Source: Nissolia schottii
Lineage: Eukaryota; Streptophyta; Magnoliopsida; Fabales; Fabaceae
Direction: 5' to 3'
Assembly (NCBI GenBank): GCA_003254905.1
Contig: QANU01075037.1
Location: 9,749 to 73,748, forward strand
DNA: 64,000 nt
Program-made: the position numbers and the translations under genes
In this document: one piece after another, positions 45,370 to 56,619 of the stretch
Layout of the letters: every line of letters starts with the position of its first letter
Numbering within the stretch: position 1 is the first letter of the stretch
The notes under the pieces: generated by a model
Seen by the model: the letters and a program-made list of their open reading frames with translations, nothing else
What the model was told of the DNA's origin: nothing
Database searches by the model: none

Positions 45370-46707
45370 TCATTGCTTAGTGCAGTCTGTGGGTTTAAAT
45401 GAGACAATTTTGTTTTGGAGATCATAGCCAACCAACAAGTTCTGCTGCGCCAAGTTCCCAAAGATGGAGACTGGTTGATCAGTCGCGGCGAATGCAAAGC
45501 ACACAACGTCGCCACTGACCTGAACAAAAGTATTAAGAGCATCCAACTGCACATCTGCTCCCTCGAAATGTGCGGTGATTAACGGAACATCCAATTTCTC
45601 TGACGCTATTTTGTAGCAAAGGGACAGCTGTTGATCTGGATAGTCAGCGCGCGGCAACTTAACCGCTTCTGCCATCGCTGATTCTAACTCGTTCTAAACA
45701 TCCGTTGGCAGCAGAGTCAGCGTTGTGCCCGAGTCAATTATGATGTTACCTCTTCCACCTCCAAACCCTACGTTTCTGTCCCCAATGCTAAATGCTTCCA
45801 AGGTTAGGAAGTAATAGGTTTCAGATGGGTCCTTAGACGGTACTATGGGAGTTGAGACAGCCCCATGACCAGAAACCACAGCGTTATCTCCGAAACTGAG
45901 TTTGCTGCTCGAGGATGAGGAGCTAGATCCTGTAAACATGGGCGCCAAACAGTAGGAGAATTTCCCTTCAATTGAAGACTCCAATTGAGAAACAAGAGAC
46001 ACCGATCCCTGCCCCATACCAACTATGCCGGAGCTTTGCCCTTGGAATGACACCGTGTTGCTGTGCCCGCATCCGATCAAAGTTTTAGGGAATAAGACGC
46101 GGGAGCCGGCAGTGGACCCCAGAGCGAGGGTTTCCAGTGCAAGATCTCCCTGTGAATGTGACCTGTCACCGTATCTGAGTGTGTATTGGCAAATTGGTGT
46201 GTGGTCATTTGCGTTAGAGCAAGAGCTACCTTGCACGGAGTTACACGTGTCAGAAGCGCAAGGGATGGTCCTGTACGTTGTGGATTTTGAAGGGTCGAAT
46301 ATGGGAGAGGTTTGGTTGTAACAAACCTCGCAAGGCTCGCATTGCAGCCAAACGACGTCACTTCCGGTATCAACAACGCCGTAGAGATTGAACGGTGGGG
46401 AGCCAACCGCGTAGGTCATAAGGTATTCACCTCCAGCCGGAGTAACGGTACTCTCAGGCGCGTTTGTTGTGATGGAAGAAGAGGCTTTGCTGAAATGATT
46501 GGCACGGTTTGTAAAGGAACGGCGAATGGCTTTGGCTACTCGCTGGTATTGAGTTTCTGCGGGGCAATAGAATGGTGAGCTTGAGGAGTCACGGTGGATG
46601 AGTTCCACACTGAAGCCGCCATTATGAGCCTTAGTGAGGGAAGAGAATAATATGACACATAGGTAAAGGGAAAGAAAAGAAATGATCAAAGATGAATAGT
46701 GTGTCAT
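45370..46707 (-). pseudogene. CDR1-like aspartic protease, copy A (premature stop)
   Basis: Nearly identical to copy B. It has a signal peptide, NGGFSVELIHRDS, the first catalytic DTGS and the second DSGTT, then LLPTDV followed by TAG at 45694-45696 where copy B has TAC (Tyr). The product would be 337 residues, keeping both catalytic Asp residues but losing the last 108 residues of the C-terminal lobe, so it is probably inactive. Beyond the stop the frame continues unchanged to the family C-terminus TDCTKQ and TAA. The start chosen is ATG 46707, matching copies B and C; an in-frame ATG at 46782 lies upstream of the likely transcription start. The upstream region is cut by an N at 46820. Confidence 0.88.
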
Positions 46708-46756
46708 TGTTGCCGTGAGTGATAGTTGCTGATGCCACGAATGGATCCTTGGTGGA

Positions 46757-46764
46757 TTTTTATA
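46757..46764 (-). promoter_or_regulatory. TATA box of protease copy A
   Basis: TATAAAAA on the minus strand, about 50 bp upstream of the ATG at 46707 and conserved in position in copies B and C. Confidence 0.6.
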
Positions 46765-46820
46765 GGACTTGTTCGGTGACAATGTGTTTACCGCAACGTA
46801 AGAATGTGTGGTCTAGTTTN

Positions 46821-47458
46821 CCAAAAAATTAATTTTTGTATTTTATCTTAATTAATATAATTATTAATGTCTTGCGTACGTGATCTGTTGTGTGAATTTT
46901 CAAGCTAAAACAGGAGCTTTGGGTACATATGTATTAGTCGTTTTAGAGGAACCCCTATTGATCTCCATCTTCTTCTTAGGATTGATTACGTGACAACCAT
47001 TCGTGTGAGGCTGTAATCTTTCATTTTCCTTTCAGTTATATAAAAAAAATTATAATAATTTATATTAGCTTGATTTAATAGTTTGATTTTATATATTTAA
47101 AATTTATTAAACAAAAAGTAGTTCAATTTGTATGCAGTATTTTTTTTATTAGTGTTAATTATAAAATTTTTTAAAAAAATGAGAGTGGAAATAAATAAAA
47201 TTTAACACAGGTTTTAATTAAGGGTGTTTTAGAAATATCAAAAAAAAAAAAAACTAAATAGACTACAATAACAGATAGAACTATTTCTCAAATCTTGTGT
47301 TTCTCAGCCATCACTGTGATATGAATAAGAGAGAATAAATAAAATATAAAAGATTCATTATAAATTCACCGAACATGCATAAGCCAGGTAAACAACGAAG
47401 GCACACTCTTGGGAGAATGTTCCACTCATTAATTATAAATTTTATCATAATGTTTCAC
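46821..47458 (-). other. 3' flank of aspartic protease copy B
   Basis: Starts directly after the N at 46820 and repeats 44731-45369 with few changes. Confidence 0.75.
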
Positions 47459-48793
47459 TCATTGCTTAGTGCAGTCTGTGGGTTTAAACGAGACAATTTT
47501 GTTTTGGAGATCATAGCCAACCAACAAGTTCTGCTGCGCCAAGTTCCCAAAGATGGAGACTCGTTGATCAGTCGCGGCGAATGCAAAGCACACGACGTCG
47601 TCACTGACCTGAACAAAAGTATTAAGAGCATCCAACTGCACATCTGCTCCCTCGAAATGTGCGGTGATTAACGGAACATCCAATTTCTCTGACGCAATTT
47701 TGTAGCAAAGGGACAGCTGCTGTTCTGGATCGTCAGCGCGCGGCAACTTAACCGCTTCTGCCATCGCTGATTCTAACTCGTTGTAAACATCCGCTGGCAG
47801 CAGAGTCAGCGTTGTGCCTGAGTCGATTATGATGTTACCTCTTCCACCTCCAAACCCTACGTTTCTGTCCCCAATGCTAAATGCTCCCAAGGTTAGGAAG
47901 TAATAGGTTTCAGATGGGTCCTTAGACGGTACTATGGGAGTTGAGACAGCCCCATCACCAGAAACCACAGCATTATCTCCGAAATTGAGTTTGCTGCTCG
48001 AGGATGAGGAGCTAGATCCTGTAAACACGGGCACCAAACAGTAGGAGAATTTCCCTTCAATTGAAGACCCCAATTGAGAAACAAGGGACACCGATCCCTG
48101 CCCCATACCAACTATGCCAGAGCTTTTCCCTTGGAATGACACCGTGTTGCTGTGCCCGCATCCGATCACAGTTTTAGGGAATAAGACGCGGGAGCCGGCA
48201 GTGGACCCCAGAGCGAGGGTTTCCAGTGCAAGATCTCCCTGTGAATGTGACCTGTCACCGTATCTGAGTGTGTATTGGCAAATTGGTGCGTGGTCATTTG
48301 CGGTAGAGCAAGAGCTACCTGGCACGGAGTTACACGTGTCAGAAGCGCAAGGGATGGTCATGTACGTTGTGGATTTTGAAGGGTCGAATATTGGAGAGGT
48401 TTGGTTGTAACAAACCTCGCAAGGCTCGCATTGCAGCCAAACGACGTCACTTCCGGTATCAACAACGCCGTAGAGATTGAACGGTGGGGAGCCAACCGCG
48501 TAGGTCATAAGGTATTCACCTCCAGCCGGAGTAACGGTACTCTCAGGCGCGTTTGTTGTGATGGAAGAAGAGGCTTTGCTGAAATGATTGGCACGGTTGT
48601 TAAAGGAACGGCGGATGGCATTGGCTACTCGCTGGTATTGAGTTTCTGTGGGGCAATAGAATGGTGAGCTTGAGGAGTCACGGTGGATGAGTTCCACACT
48701 GAAGCCGCCATTATGAGCCTTAGTGAGGGAAGAGAATATGACACATAGGTAGAGAAAAAGAAAAGAAATGATCAAAGATGAATAGTTTGTCAT
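47459..48793 (-). CDS. CDR1-like secreted aspartic protease, copy B (intact)
   Basis: Intronless, 444 residues, a normal length for nepenthesin/CDR1-type (A1B) enzymes. Residues 1-25 form a hydrophobic signal peptide, followed by NGGFSVELIHRDS, the usual start of the CDR1 group prosegment. The first catalytic motif DTGS is at 112-115 within GVVDTGSDVVWLQC, and the Cys-rich nepenthesin insert follows (CEPCEVCYNQ, then CASDTCNSV). The second motif DSGTT is at 324-328, and the C-terminus reads FKPTDCTKQ. Arabidopsis CDR1 is an apoplastic protease that triggers defence signalling; whether this copy shares that role is inference. TATAAAAA lies about 50 bp upstream. It is one of a tandem array with copies A and C. 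Confidence 0.93.
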   Translation of the reverse strand: MTNYSSLIISFLFLYLCVIFSSLTKAHNGGFSVELIHRDSSSSPFYCPTETQYQRVANAIRRSFNNRANHFSKASSSITTNAPESTVTPAGGEYLMTYAVGSPPFNLYGVVDTGSDVVWLQCEPCEVCYNQTSPIFDPSKSTTYMTIPCASDTCNSVPGSSCSTANDHAPICQYTLRYGDRSHSQGDLALETLALGSTAGSRVLFPKTVIGCGHSNTVSFQGKSSGIVGMGQGSVSLVSQLGSSIEGKFSYCLVPVFTGSSSSSSSSKLNFGDNAVVSGDGAVSTPIVPSKDPSETYYFLTLGAFSIGDRNVGFGGGRGNIIIDSGTTLTLLPADVYNELESAMAEAVKLPRADDPEQQLSLCYKIASEKLDVPLITAHFEGADVQLDALNTFVQVSDDVVCFAFAATDQRVSIFGNLAQQNLLVGYDLQNKIVSFKPTDCTKQ

Positions 48794-48843
48794 TGTTGCC
48801 GTGAGTGATAGTTGCTGATGACCACGAATGGATCCTTGGCGGA

Positions 48844-48851
48844 TTTTTATA
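48844..48851 (-). promoter_or_regulatory. TATA box of protease copy B
   Basis: TATAAAAA on the minus strand, 51-58 bp upstream of the ATG, same context as in copies A and C. Confidence 0.6.
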
Positions 48852-49754
48852 GGACTTGTTCGGTGACAATGTGTTTACGGCAACGTAAGAATGTGTGGTC
48901 TAGTTTGATGGAATTGGAAATTTCTTACAATTGATAAGATCCACATATATATGAATGATTCTCAATAAAAGGGATTCTATATTAACTTGGTTATTTGTTG
49001 ATAAGTATGCAAGCTAGAAGAAGGAAAGGCTCTTGGTCGAGATTCATTACTAATGGAGATTACATGTTATTCTTCTTTCAATGGTTGAATATTATTTTTT
49101 TTACAACATAAAATCGTATCAATTTCAGTTTTTACCAAAAGTTTGGTTACATGTTCCTGAATGCTTTTGTAATGTATAGTCATGGATGAGGTACTGAGAT
49201 CTTGATCAAATGTTGTTGCAATGTTGCAATGAATTTTTGCGTTAAAACATTATTTGTATGAAATTTCTCAAAAGTTTGTTTATGAATTTTGGAATGTTTG
49301 TTTACATGTGTTTGAATGCTTGCTTAGATTGTCACAGAAGTTTTCATGTATTATATTGATGTTTGTTTATTCTTACTCAAATGTCTGTTTATGACAAGTT
49401 AAAAGTTTGTTTACATGTATATGAATGCTTGTTTACACTCTTCTGGAATCTTTACATGTGCTTGGGTTAAAGTTTGTGTGAAGTTTGATGCATAATGAAA
49501 GTTACATAATTGTCTGAAGTCCTTAGAGATTTCCTTAATTTCCTCAGGACCTCCTTTTTTGTTGGTGTCAATTCTACATCAAGATAAAAAAAATATGAAG
49601 AACAAATCCTTATACACAACACACATAATTAACAAACAATGATAAGAACATAAACAATCATTCTCATTATAAAAACAATCATTTTCATTATAATGAAGAA
49701 ACAATTGAAATCATAAACAAACTCTATAACCAGAACAAACAAACAATTGATTAT
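48852..49754. other. Upstream region of protease copy B
   Basis: The first ~240 bp align with the region upstream of copy C (to about 58260). The rest carries scattered variants of AAGTTTGTTTACATG, also found at 58800-59100. No gene seen. Confidence 0.55.
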
Positions 49755-50994
49755 AGAGCATAAAATGTTTATCCCATGAAGAACATGGTAATGCTAAAGA
49801 TAAGATTCATGAAGAATACCAAGTCCAAGCAAGTTGTCAAAGGCTGGTGATGCTCTTAAATGATGTTTTAATTCTAGGAACTAAAAATGGTTAAGATTGA
49901 TAATAGGAATCAAAAGAATGGGAAAATGGATGAATTTGGCTCAAGCAAACTTGAGTCATTCAAATGACCAAGGTTTGTCCTTGGAATGACCTAGTAAAAA
50001 AACGCCATAACGACTATATTTGCTTGAGTCATTCGAATGATCAAGTTCCAGAAACTAAAAACGACTAGTTTTAACCGGACATAAATGAGAAAATAATTGG
50101 GTAACGGCTAGTACACTTACAAACTCTATAAACTCACATTTCTAGCCAAGCTCTTCACTCTCATCATCCTTATACTTCATACTATCAATGAATTAATATT
50201 TTCCATCATCATAAGAGCGAAAGAGAGATATTATCAATACTCCTAGTAGAGCTTTAAGTTGTATCATCTACTCTACAAGAGAGTTTTATTTGCGAAACAA
50301 ATATTGTGCTTCAATTTGTTTCATCCACTCTTTGAGAGAGTTTCTTTTTCTACACAAATTCATACACTGTAAAGAGGGTTAGGCATCCCTCTAGTTTCTT
50401 AGGGTGTGATATCCTTAAGGATTGGTTCTTGAGGCTCAAACACACAGGTGAGGGATCTTAAGTGTGAGGAGTGCTCTTGGATGTAAAGGTTTTTCAAGCC
50501 CCTAAGTTAGAAGCTTAATGATAGTGGAAAAATCTAGAGCCAGTCGCTTGGGGACTAGACGTGTATCACAAGGATAGTCAAACCAGGATAAATCACTTTT
50601 TGCAATCTCTCTAACTCTATCTCTTTATTTATTGCAAAATTATATTATTGTCTTGCGTATTTGAGAACTGTAATATTATACATTTGTTGAAAATTGTTTA
50701 TAAGTTGCTCTATTAATCTTATTGTTCAATATACATAATTCAGCAAGCTTATAATTATATCTTTAATTGATATGTTCCATTGCATAATAACTTTGATTGC
50801 ATGAAAATGCCATATTTGTCAAAATTAGAATAATTTCTCAAATACTCAATTCACCCCATCTTGGGTATTGGTTGCCAAGTCTAACACTAATTGAGAGAAA
50901 AACCAACTTTTAAACCATTCACAATTTGACAAAAATTTGTTTACAAAGGAGGCTTAAAACGTCATAAACAACAATAATCAACCATCAAAACAAA
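49755..50994 (+). repeat. Copia-type LTR-like sequence, copy 3
   Basis: Matches 38227-39580 with an internal gap, including GGATTGGTTCTTGAGGCTCA. It stops abruptly at CCATCAAAACAAA, where spacer block A begins. Copy 4 has the same junction. Confidence 0.75.
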
Positions 50995-51990
50995 AAGTGG
51001 CGCTTATTTTGGGATTCAGAAAAAAGAAAATCATTCAAATTTTTATCTCCTTTTTATCCTTAGAATAATTATTTTTATACTATTTATTCATATTAAAATG
51101 CAAATACATATTGTCAACTACCCCACTTCTTAATTATATGATTTTTTTTCAGGCAATTTCTTTTAGTTTTTCTTCTTCTTTTTTTTTTTTAACAACTCAT
51201 CACATCGCATCTATGTTTCATTCACTTTGTTGCTAGAATTAATAAGTGGACCTTTGCAAAGATTCTAACACTATCTTGGCTTTTCTGTTAAATACTTGAC
51301 AGATATGAAGCTTCTGTTAAGACAGAGTAATCTAATCAAATTCTGTAACATAACTAAAATTGTTTAACTCTTTCACTCATTACTTAAAAGATTATGCTTA
51401 TGAAATAATTTGATTAGATGATAGTATAAAAAAATTTATAGCAATTAAACTCTAGTTTTATAACATTTTTTTATTTGTGCAGTAAGATAAAGAAATTATA
51501 AGGTCTACTAAAATATATATTTTACTCTTGTTTTCCTATGAACCAAATCATCACATAAAAAAATCCCTAATTAAAATTTAAAATCAATTCTCATAACATA
51601 ATCTTTTCAAATTTAAATTTTAAAATTATTTAACAATTAAAAAAATGCTATTTAATATATTTTTAAAAAACTCTTTAAATGTTAATATATTTTATTTAAA
51701 ATTACTCTCACTCACTTAAAAAAATGTCATTTTAAACTAGCAGCAGTGCCTCTCAAGCCACTTTTTTTATTTCATAAAACTTAATATGATTAACAAACTA
51801 ATTTAATTATAAAAATAGAAAGGTGCTAGTGGGTTAATAGTTATTAGGATGTAATGAGTTTGAGTGGACAAAATAAATATATAAAAATATATATAAATAG
51901 GCAAATAATAATGGACTTAAAAAAAGTAATAGACTTTAAAAAATAATTCATAGAATTAATATCCTCTTTATATGTAGTATAGAAGTATAG
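50995..51990. repeat. Spacer block A, copy 2, with extension
   Basis: Matches 17493-18293 up to 51819 and matches 60023-61024 all the way to 51990, where LTR-derived DNA interrupts it. Confidence 0.8.
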
Positions 51991-52821
51991 TGTTGAAAGC
52001 CTTTTTACACTCTCGTCGTTAAAATAATATATCCTTCTTTATAGCTTTCAGATCCTCGAGGGATCCAATTGCAGTATAGTCGTATCCACAGAGAGTTACA
52101 AAAATACCGTTCTTGAGTTTGTTAATTAAACAATAGAGTGAATGATTGATGATTTGATATTTAGATAAATAAATAAATAAAAGATGAGATAAGATAAATA
52201 GGCAACAAATCAGAGACAGATCAGGAAGCTTGTTGGGATTTGAATCCTATTATAGTTTCATGCATTCATAACTCAATACATCAGAACTATCATTTCTTTG
52301 ATTCCTCGCCATCAGTTCTCAACTTGTTCATCGCTGTCGGGCATGAAAAGGTTACAGGTTTCCTTTGTTATGCTGTCACTTTCGCACACAAGCTTAACAA
52401 AGTACACCATCATTATTTTAGACGTTGAAAATGACTAATAATCCTAACTCTATTTCTAGCAATTAGGTTTATTAGATGAATTGATTTAGTTCCAACTTAT
52501 GATGCCGTTCTCACGCGCAACCATCACTACAACAAAAATGACTATTACCGTTGTTATGCCTCGGGCATTCAAAACGTTCAACATTCTCATTAATCGTCGC
52601 GCCGTTCCGAGAACAAAACTGTCGGATATATCCGACGGTAACACTTTGGCCGAATAGTATAAAACCCCTCCCCCCATCCTTCTAAGTCTGCACCATATTT
52701 TCTATTCTCTTCTCTTATCTCATCGATTCTCCCCTTTATTATCCGTCGTGCGATGCTTTTGTCGTCGTGGACGTGATATTAGTTTAATTTGGTTATCATT
52801 CTGCCGCCGTTGCGTAAACTA

Positions 52822-52929
52822 AGCCATCTAATGGATGCAAAGTCCAAGATGATGGTAATTATCAGCTGTCCCGTTGGGGGAATAGTGATGACTACCATCA
52901 TCTTGGACTTTGTCATTCATTAACTGGCT
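52822..52929. other. Long hairpin 1 inside the CACTA element
   Basis: 52822-52857 pairs with 52893-52929 around a 35-base loop. The arms share an AAAGTCCAAGATGATGGTA core. The stem is nearly perfect in the middle, with small bulges outside, a shape like a miRNA precursor. Confidence 0.75.
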
Positions 52930-52980
52930 GATTATTTAATTATTATCTAATTTTTGCTGAGCTTATTACTGGCGCCACGT

Positions 52981-53105
52981 TAATTAGCAGAGTGCTAAAG
53001 GCCAAGGCCAAGGTGGTGGTAATCAGGTGTTGGGGATTATCATATTATTGTTTTCCCAACTTGATTACAACCATGTCGGTCTTGGCCTTTATCAATCGCT
53101 CAATT
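52981..53105. other. Long hairpin 2 inside the CACTA element
   Basis: 52981-53036 pairs imperfectly with 53052-53105 around a 15-base loop. The arms contain AAAGGCCAAGGCC and GGTCTTGGCCTTT. The stem is more than 50 bp long. It resembles hairpin 1 in design and lies about 50 bp after it. Confidence 0.75.
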
Positions 53106-53139
53106 AAAGTGTCGTCAGGGCTTAGCAAAAATTAAGTGT

Positions 53140-53400
53140 GCATTACCGTCTGACAATTTCGACGGGAAAACCCTAACCCAAATTTACCGTCGGTTAGGAC
53201 AGACGGAAAATACTGAGGTGATACCGTCAGAAAACAATCCCGACGGTAATGACTTCGAAATTGGTGCCGGGTAATGCGCTTGCTCATTATCGTCGGAAAG
53301 ATAACCGAACCGACGGTAATTAAATAATGTGATCTATCAATTGGCGCCAAAATTATTTGGTTACCATCGGTCTGTATAGTAGACCGACGGTAAATGTTTT
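53140..53400. repeat. Left subterminal motif cluster of the CACTA element
   Basis: Repeated variants of CCGACGGTAA and TTACCGTCGG in both orientations. A matching cluster lies at 54740-54990. Confidence 0.75.
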
Positions 53401-53479
53401 AATTAAACGCTCCGTTTTGAGTTGGATTTTTACCGGCGGTTATTTGAAGTTGATGTCGGTCATCTCTGACAGTAAAAGG

Positions 53480-54402
53480 TCGGGCAGATTACTAACCAGC
53501 TTTCCTTTCTATTCTCCTCATTTCATCATCTTTCTCTCCACCCATCTTCTCCTCTCCACCGCCCTCGCCCCTGCCGCACCCGCGTCCTCTCCACCGTGCT
53601 CGCCACTGCCGTGCCACTGCCTTACGCGCCACCGCTTCCACTCCGCAGCTACAGGTCGACCAGCTTCTCCTACACTATCTCTGCTTTCTCTGTTTAACGT
53701 GTGTGTGTCTCCGTGGCTGATGATATGCACATGTGTGTGATTTGGGATTGTGTGGGTGTGTTGTGAGGTTTTGTGTTTGTGTGCGTGGCTAGCTGATGTG
53801 TGTTGTGTGGGTGTGTTTATGTGCGTGGTTGATGTGTGTTGTGTGGGTGTGGTGTGTTTGTGTGTTTGTGTATTTGTTTGTGTGTTTGTGTGTTTGTGTA
53901 TTTGTGTGTGATTGGAATTGTCTGCCACTAGTTGAGGAATTGGAATTGTTGTGAGGTTGACGATCAAAGGAGATTTGAACTTAAGGTTGTAGGTATATAT
54001 TTGTGAACTTAAGTGTATAACTAGTGTAGGTTGTAATTACTTACTGATAATACATTGTGAACTTAAGTTTCTATAGCGTAGCTATGGTTTTGGGCGATCA
54101 TCCTTCTGCTCCTATCGTCATTGAAGACGACAAACCCGTAACAACCCCACCCGAGTTCGATGAGCCTGACTATGACTCCCCTTTTTGAGATGAGCCTGAC
54201 TACGACTCCCCTTTCTGGGACGGGGACGAGGACGAGGACGTGAACGACCACTTGGAGGTGAACGTGGGTGGGAACGTGCACGTGCGTCAACGTGGGTTGG
54301 AACGTGCACGTGAACATACACTTAAATGGGAACGTGTACGTGGACATGGATGTGGATGATTCTGAGGATGACGTAGAGGATGAAGACCCTGTGGATGACT
54401 GA
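53480..54402 (+). other. Gene-like interior of the CACTA element
   Basis: Starts with a pyrimidine-rich leader and a GC-rich Pro/Ala-type stretch (53550-53650), then GT-rich DNA that could be an intron. From ATG 54084 there is a short acidic reading, MVLGDHPSAPIVIEDD, with a repeated DEPDYDSPF phrase interrupted by TGA at 54187-54189. It ends in another frame with an acidic tail near 54400. It may be a remnant of an element-encoded or captured gene. I do not recognise the protein. Confidence 0.35.
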
Positions 54403-54739
54403 ATATATTGTACATTAATTTTGAATATATTATGTATATTATTTGCTTCTTTAACTATGTAATGAATCTAAACACGCAAGGATAAATATGGGAAGTGCCA
54501 CTTTGTGAATTTATTTGTTATCTTTGCTAATGGATACATGCATTAATCTGTTGTAACTCTCACAACGAATGTAATTGTATATTACATATTATTTAATTAT
54601 TTATTTAATTATAAAATTACCATATTATTTACATCAACATTGTTACTCAAATAAATAATAATCATTCAAAAATAAAGGTTATGAAATTTTTTTTTAAAAT
54701 ATTTAGCTGATGGTAGCATGGACAACGATTATCGACGAC

Positions 54740-54990
54740 AACAGTAAATACTAACCGACGGAATATTAGCGTCGGTTTTCGGTGACGGTAACATTTGAAG
54801 AAAATACAATTATTATTAGCGCTGGATTATTCCGACGGAAATCCGGTGCAAATTACCGTCAGCTTCCACCTCCGACGTAAAATTGGTTTCCATCGAACCC
54901 TTTATCGGCGGCCCGATGATCGACGCTAAATCCGTCGGAAACACAATTTACCGGCGGTAACTGGCTCATAATCGACAGAAAATGCCGACG
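54740..54990. repeat. Right subterminal motif cluster of the CACTA element
   Basis: Dense CCGACGG and CCGTCGG motifs in both orientations next to the right end. Confidence 0.75.
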
Positions 54991-55587
54991 GAAATAGTGT
55001 AATTTCTTGTAGTGCATGCAGTTTGAAATCATGCTTTAGGTAGCTAAGCTAAAACAAGCATTAAGTGTTAAATCGATTCATGCAAATCATAGAAAATGAC
55101 ATATTCATTAATGCAAAAGTACATGGATACAATCATGCTATAACAATCATCAAAATCCCAACAACAAGAGGATTAAAAATCCATCTTACAAGAGAGAATC
55201 TCAGAAGCAAGGTGATGGACGCTTACCATGACACGTTCTCACATTGTCATGACACGACCGCCATGCTTCCTTGATTACTCTTGGTCCCCTTCACTAGCCT
55301 CCTCTTTGTTGCTACAAAACTAACCTAAGCTTTTGAATACAAGTAAAATCAGAACAAAACTGATTCTGATGGGGGAAAAGGATGCCCTTTGAGGAGTGCC
55401 TCGGCCTCCTATTTATAGGGATTTTTTTGGCACACAGTTGAGCGGCCAGGGTACCCCGCTCAGCGGTCTGAGCTTTCTTCGCCGACACGGTTTCTCTGAA
55501 TGGTGGCTCTGCTCTGACAGTATCTGTCAGAACCGCTGAGCGGCCATGCGGTGCGCTGAGCGGTGTCAGAGCAGGGTGGCATTGCGG

Positions 55588-56115
55588 CTGAGAACGCAGA
55601 GTTCTCACACCCACTCTTTTATGGTTCTAGGTAAGTACGACAAGGACGTCAGTACGATACGTGATGAAGCAGACTCGAAGAAAATGAACTGAGAAATAGG
55701 ATAGTAGGGGCTTGACCAAAGATGTTACAATCAACCCTTAGTTAGTATAGATCATATTTTACACTACCGTGAGAAAGTACTTGTATGTAACAAATATGAT
55801 AATACCTATGTAAATGCTTGTGATACATGCGATGGGCCACATGTATGCTTATTGTTTAATGTTGTTATGTTAGGATAATTATTAGTGAAGTATAAAGCTT
55901 TAACGTTTGTTCTATAAATTCTATCTAACGCGCGGCTCATATTTTATATCGTATACATATAACAAAAAAGTTTTAAAACAGTCCATATTTTATAAGTAAG
56001 AAATATTTTCAAAGTAATTAAAAGTAGGGGCTAAAAGTAATCCCAATCAAAGCAGATAACAACCTAATGAGCATTGTTTGCGATGTACACGTAAGCAACT
56101 AGCTAGGGTGTTTCA
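55588..56115. mobile_element. LTR-like sequence, left-truncated, next to protease copy C
   Basis: Aligns with 63123-63636 from the CTGAGAACGCAGAGTTCTCA region to the end GGGTGTTTCA. The first ~65 bp of the complete copy are missing. Its right end meets ACAACCATTC of the protease 3' flank exactly as in copy D. Confidence 0.75.
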
Positions 56116-56619
56116 ACAACCATTCTTGTGAGGTTGTAATCTTTCATTTTCCTTTCAGTTAAATAAAAAAAATTATAATAATTAATATTAGCTTGATTTA
56201 ATAGTTTGATTTTATATATTTAAAATTTATTAAACAAAAAATAGTCCAATTTATATGCAGTACTTTTTTATTATTAGTGTTAATTATAAATTTTTAAAAA
56301 AAAAATGAGAGTGGAAATAAATAAAAGTTAACACAGGTTTTAATTAAGGGTGTTTTAGCAATATCAAAATAAAAAAAAAAAAAAAAACTAAATAAACTAC
56401 AATAACAGATAGAAGATGGTGACCATAAATAATGATAGAACTATTTCTCAAATCTTGTGTTTCTCAGCCATCACTGTGATATGAATAAGAGAGATATAAA
56501 TAAAATATAAAAGATTCATTATAAATTCACCGAACATACATAAGCCAGGTAAACAACGAAGGCACACTCTTGGGAGAATGTTCCACTCATCAATTATAAA
56601 TTTTATCATAATGTTTCAC
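56116..56619 (-). other. 3' flank of aspartic protease copy C
   Basis: Collinear with the 3' flanks of copies A, B and D from ACAACCATTC onward. Confidence 0.75.

Larger units (their letters stand above)
52525..55014. mobile_element. CACTA (En/Spm-like) DNA transposon, 2.49 kb
   Basis: Starts CACTACAACAAAAATGACTA and ends with the inverse (TTTCTTGTAGTG). A 3-bp target duplication CAT flanks it (52522-52524 and 55015-55017). Subterminal regions are full of CCGACGGTAA-type motifs in both orientations, the usual transposase binding pattern. No transposase is recognisable, so it is non-autonomous. It lies inside LTR-derived DNA. Confidence 0.9.
51991..55590. mobile_element. LTR-retroelement-derived DNA hosting a CACTA element
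   Basis: Begins TGTTGAAAGCC where the collinear array unit (61024) continues differently, so it is an insertion. It includes GTCGTATCCACAGAG, a phrase common in plant LTR elements, and a TATA-like stretch (CCTATTTATAGG, about 55409) suggesting an LTR promoter on the minus strand. No coding region of its own is visible. It is split by a CACTA element at 52525-55014. The right edge abuts another LTR fragment. It is a degraded fossil. Confidence 0.5.

Noticed and set aside
46707-46782. Upstream ATG at 46782 as start of protease copy A
   Set aside because: It lies upstream of the conserved TATA box and is not shared by copies B and C, so the transcript should not contain it.
53518-53967. His/Thr-rich frame on the minus strand
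   Set aside because: Product of the GT-rich repeat inside the CACTA element.
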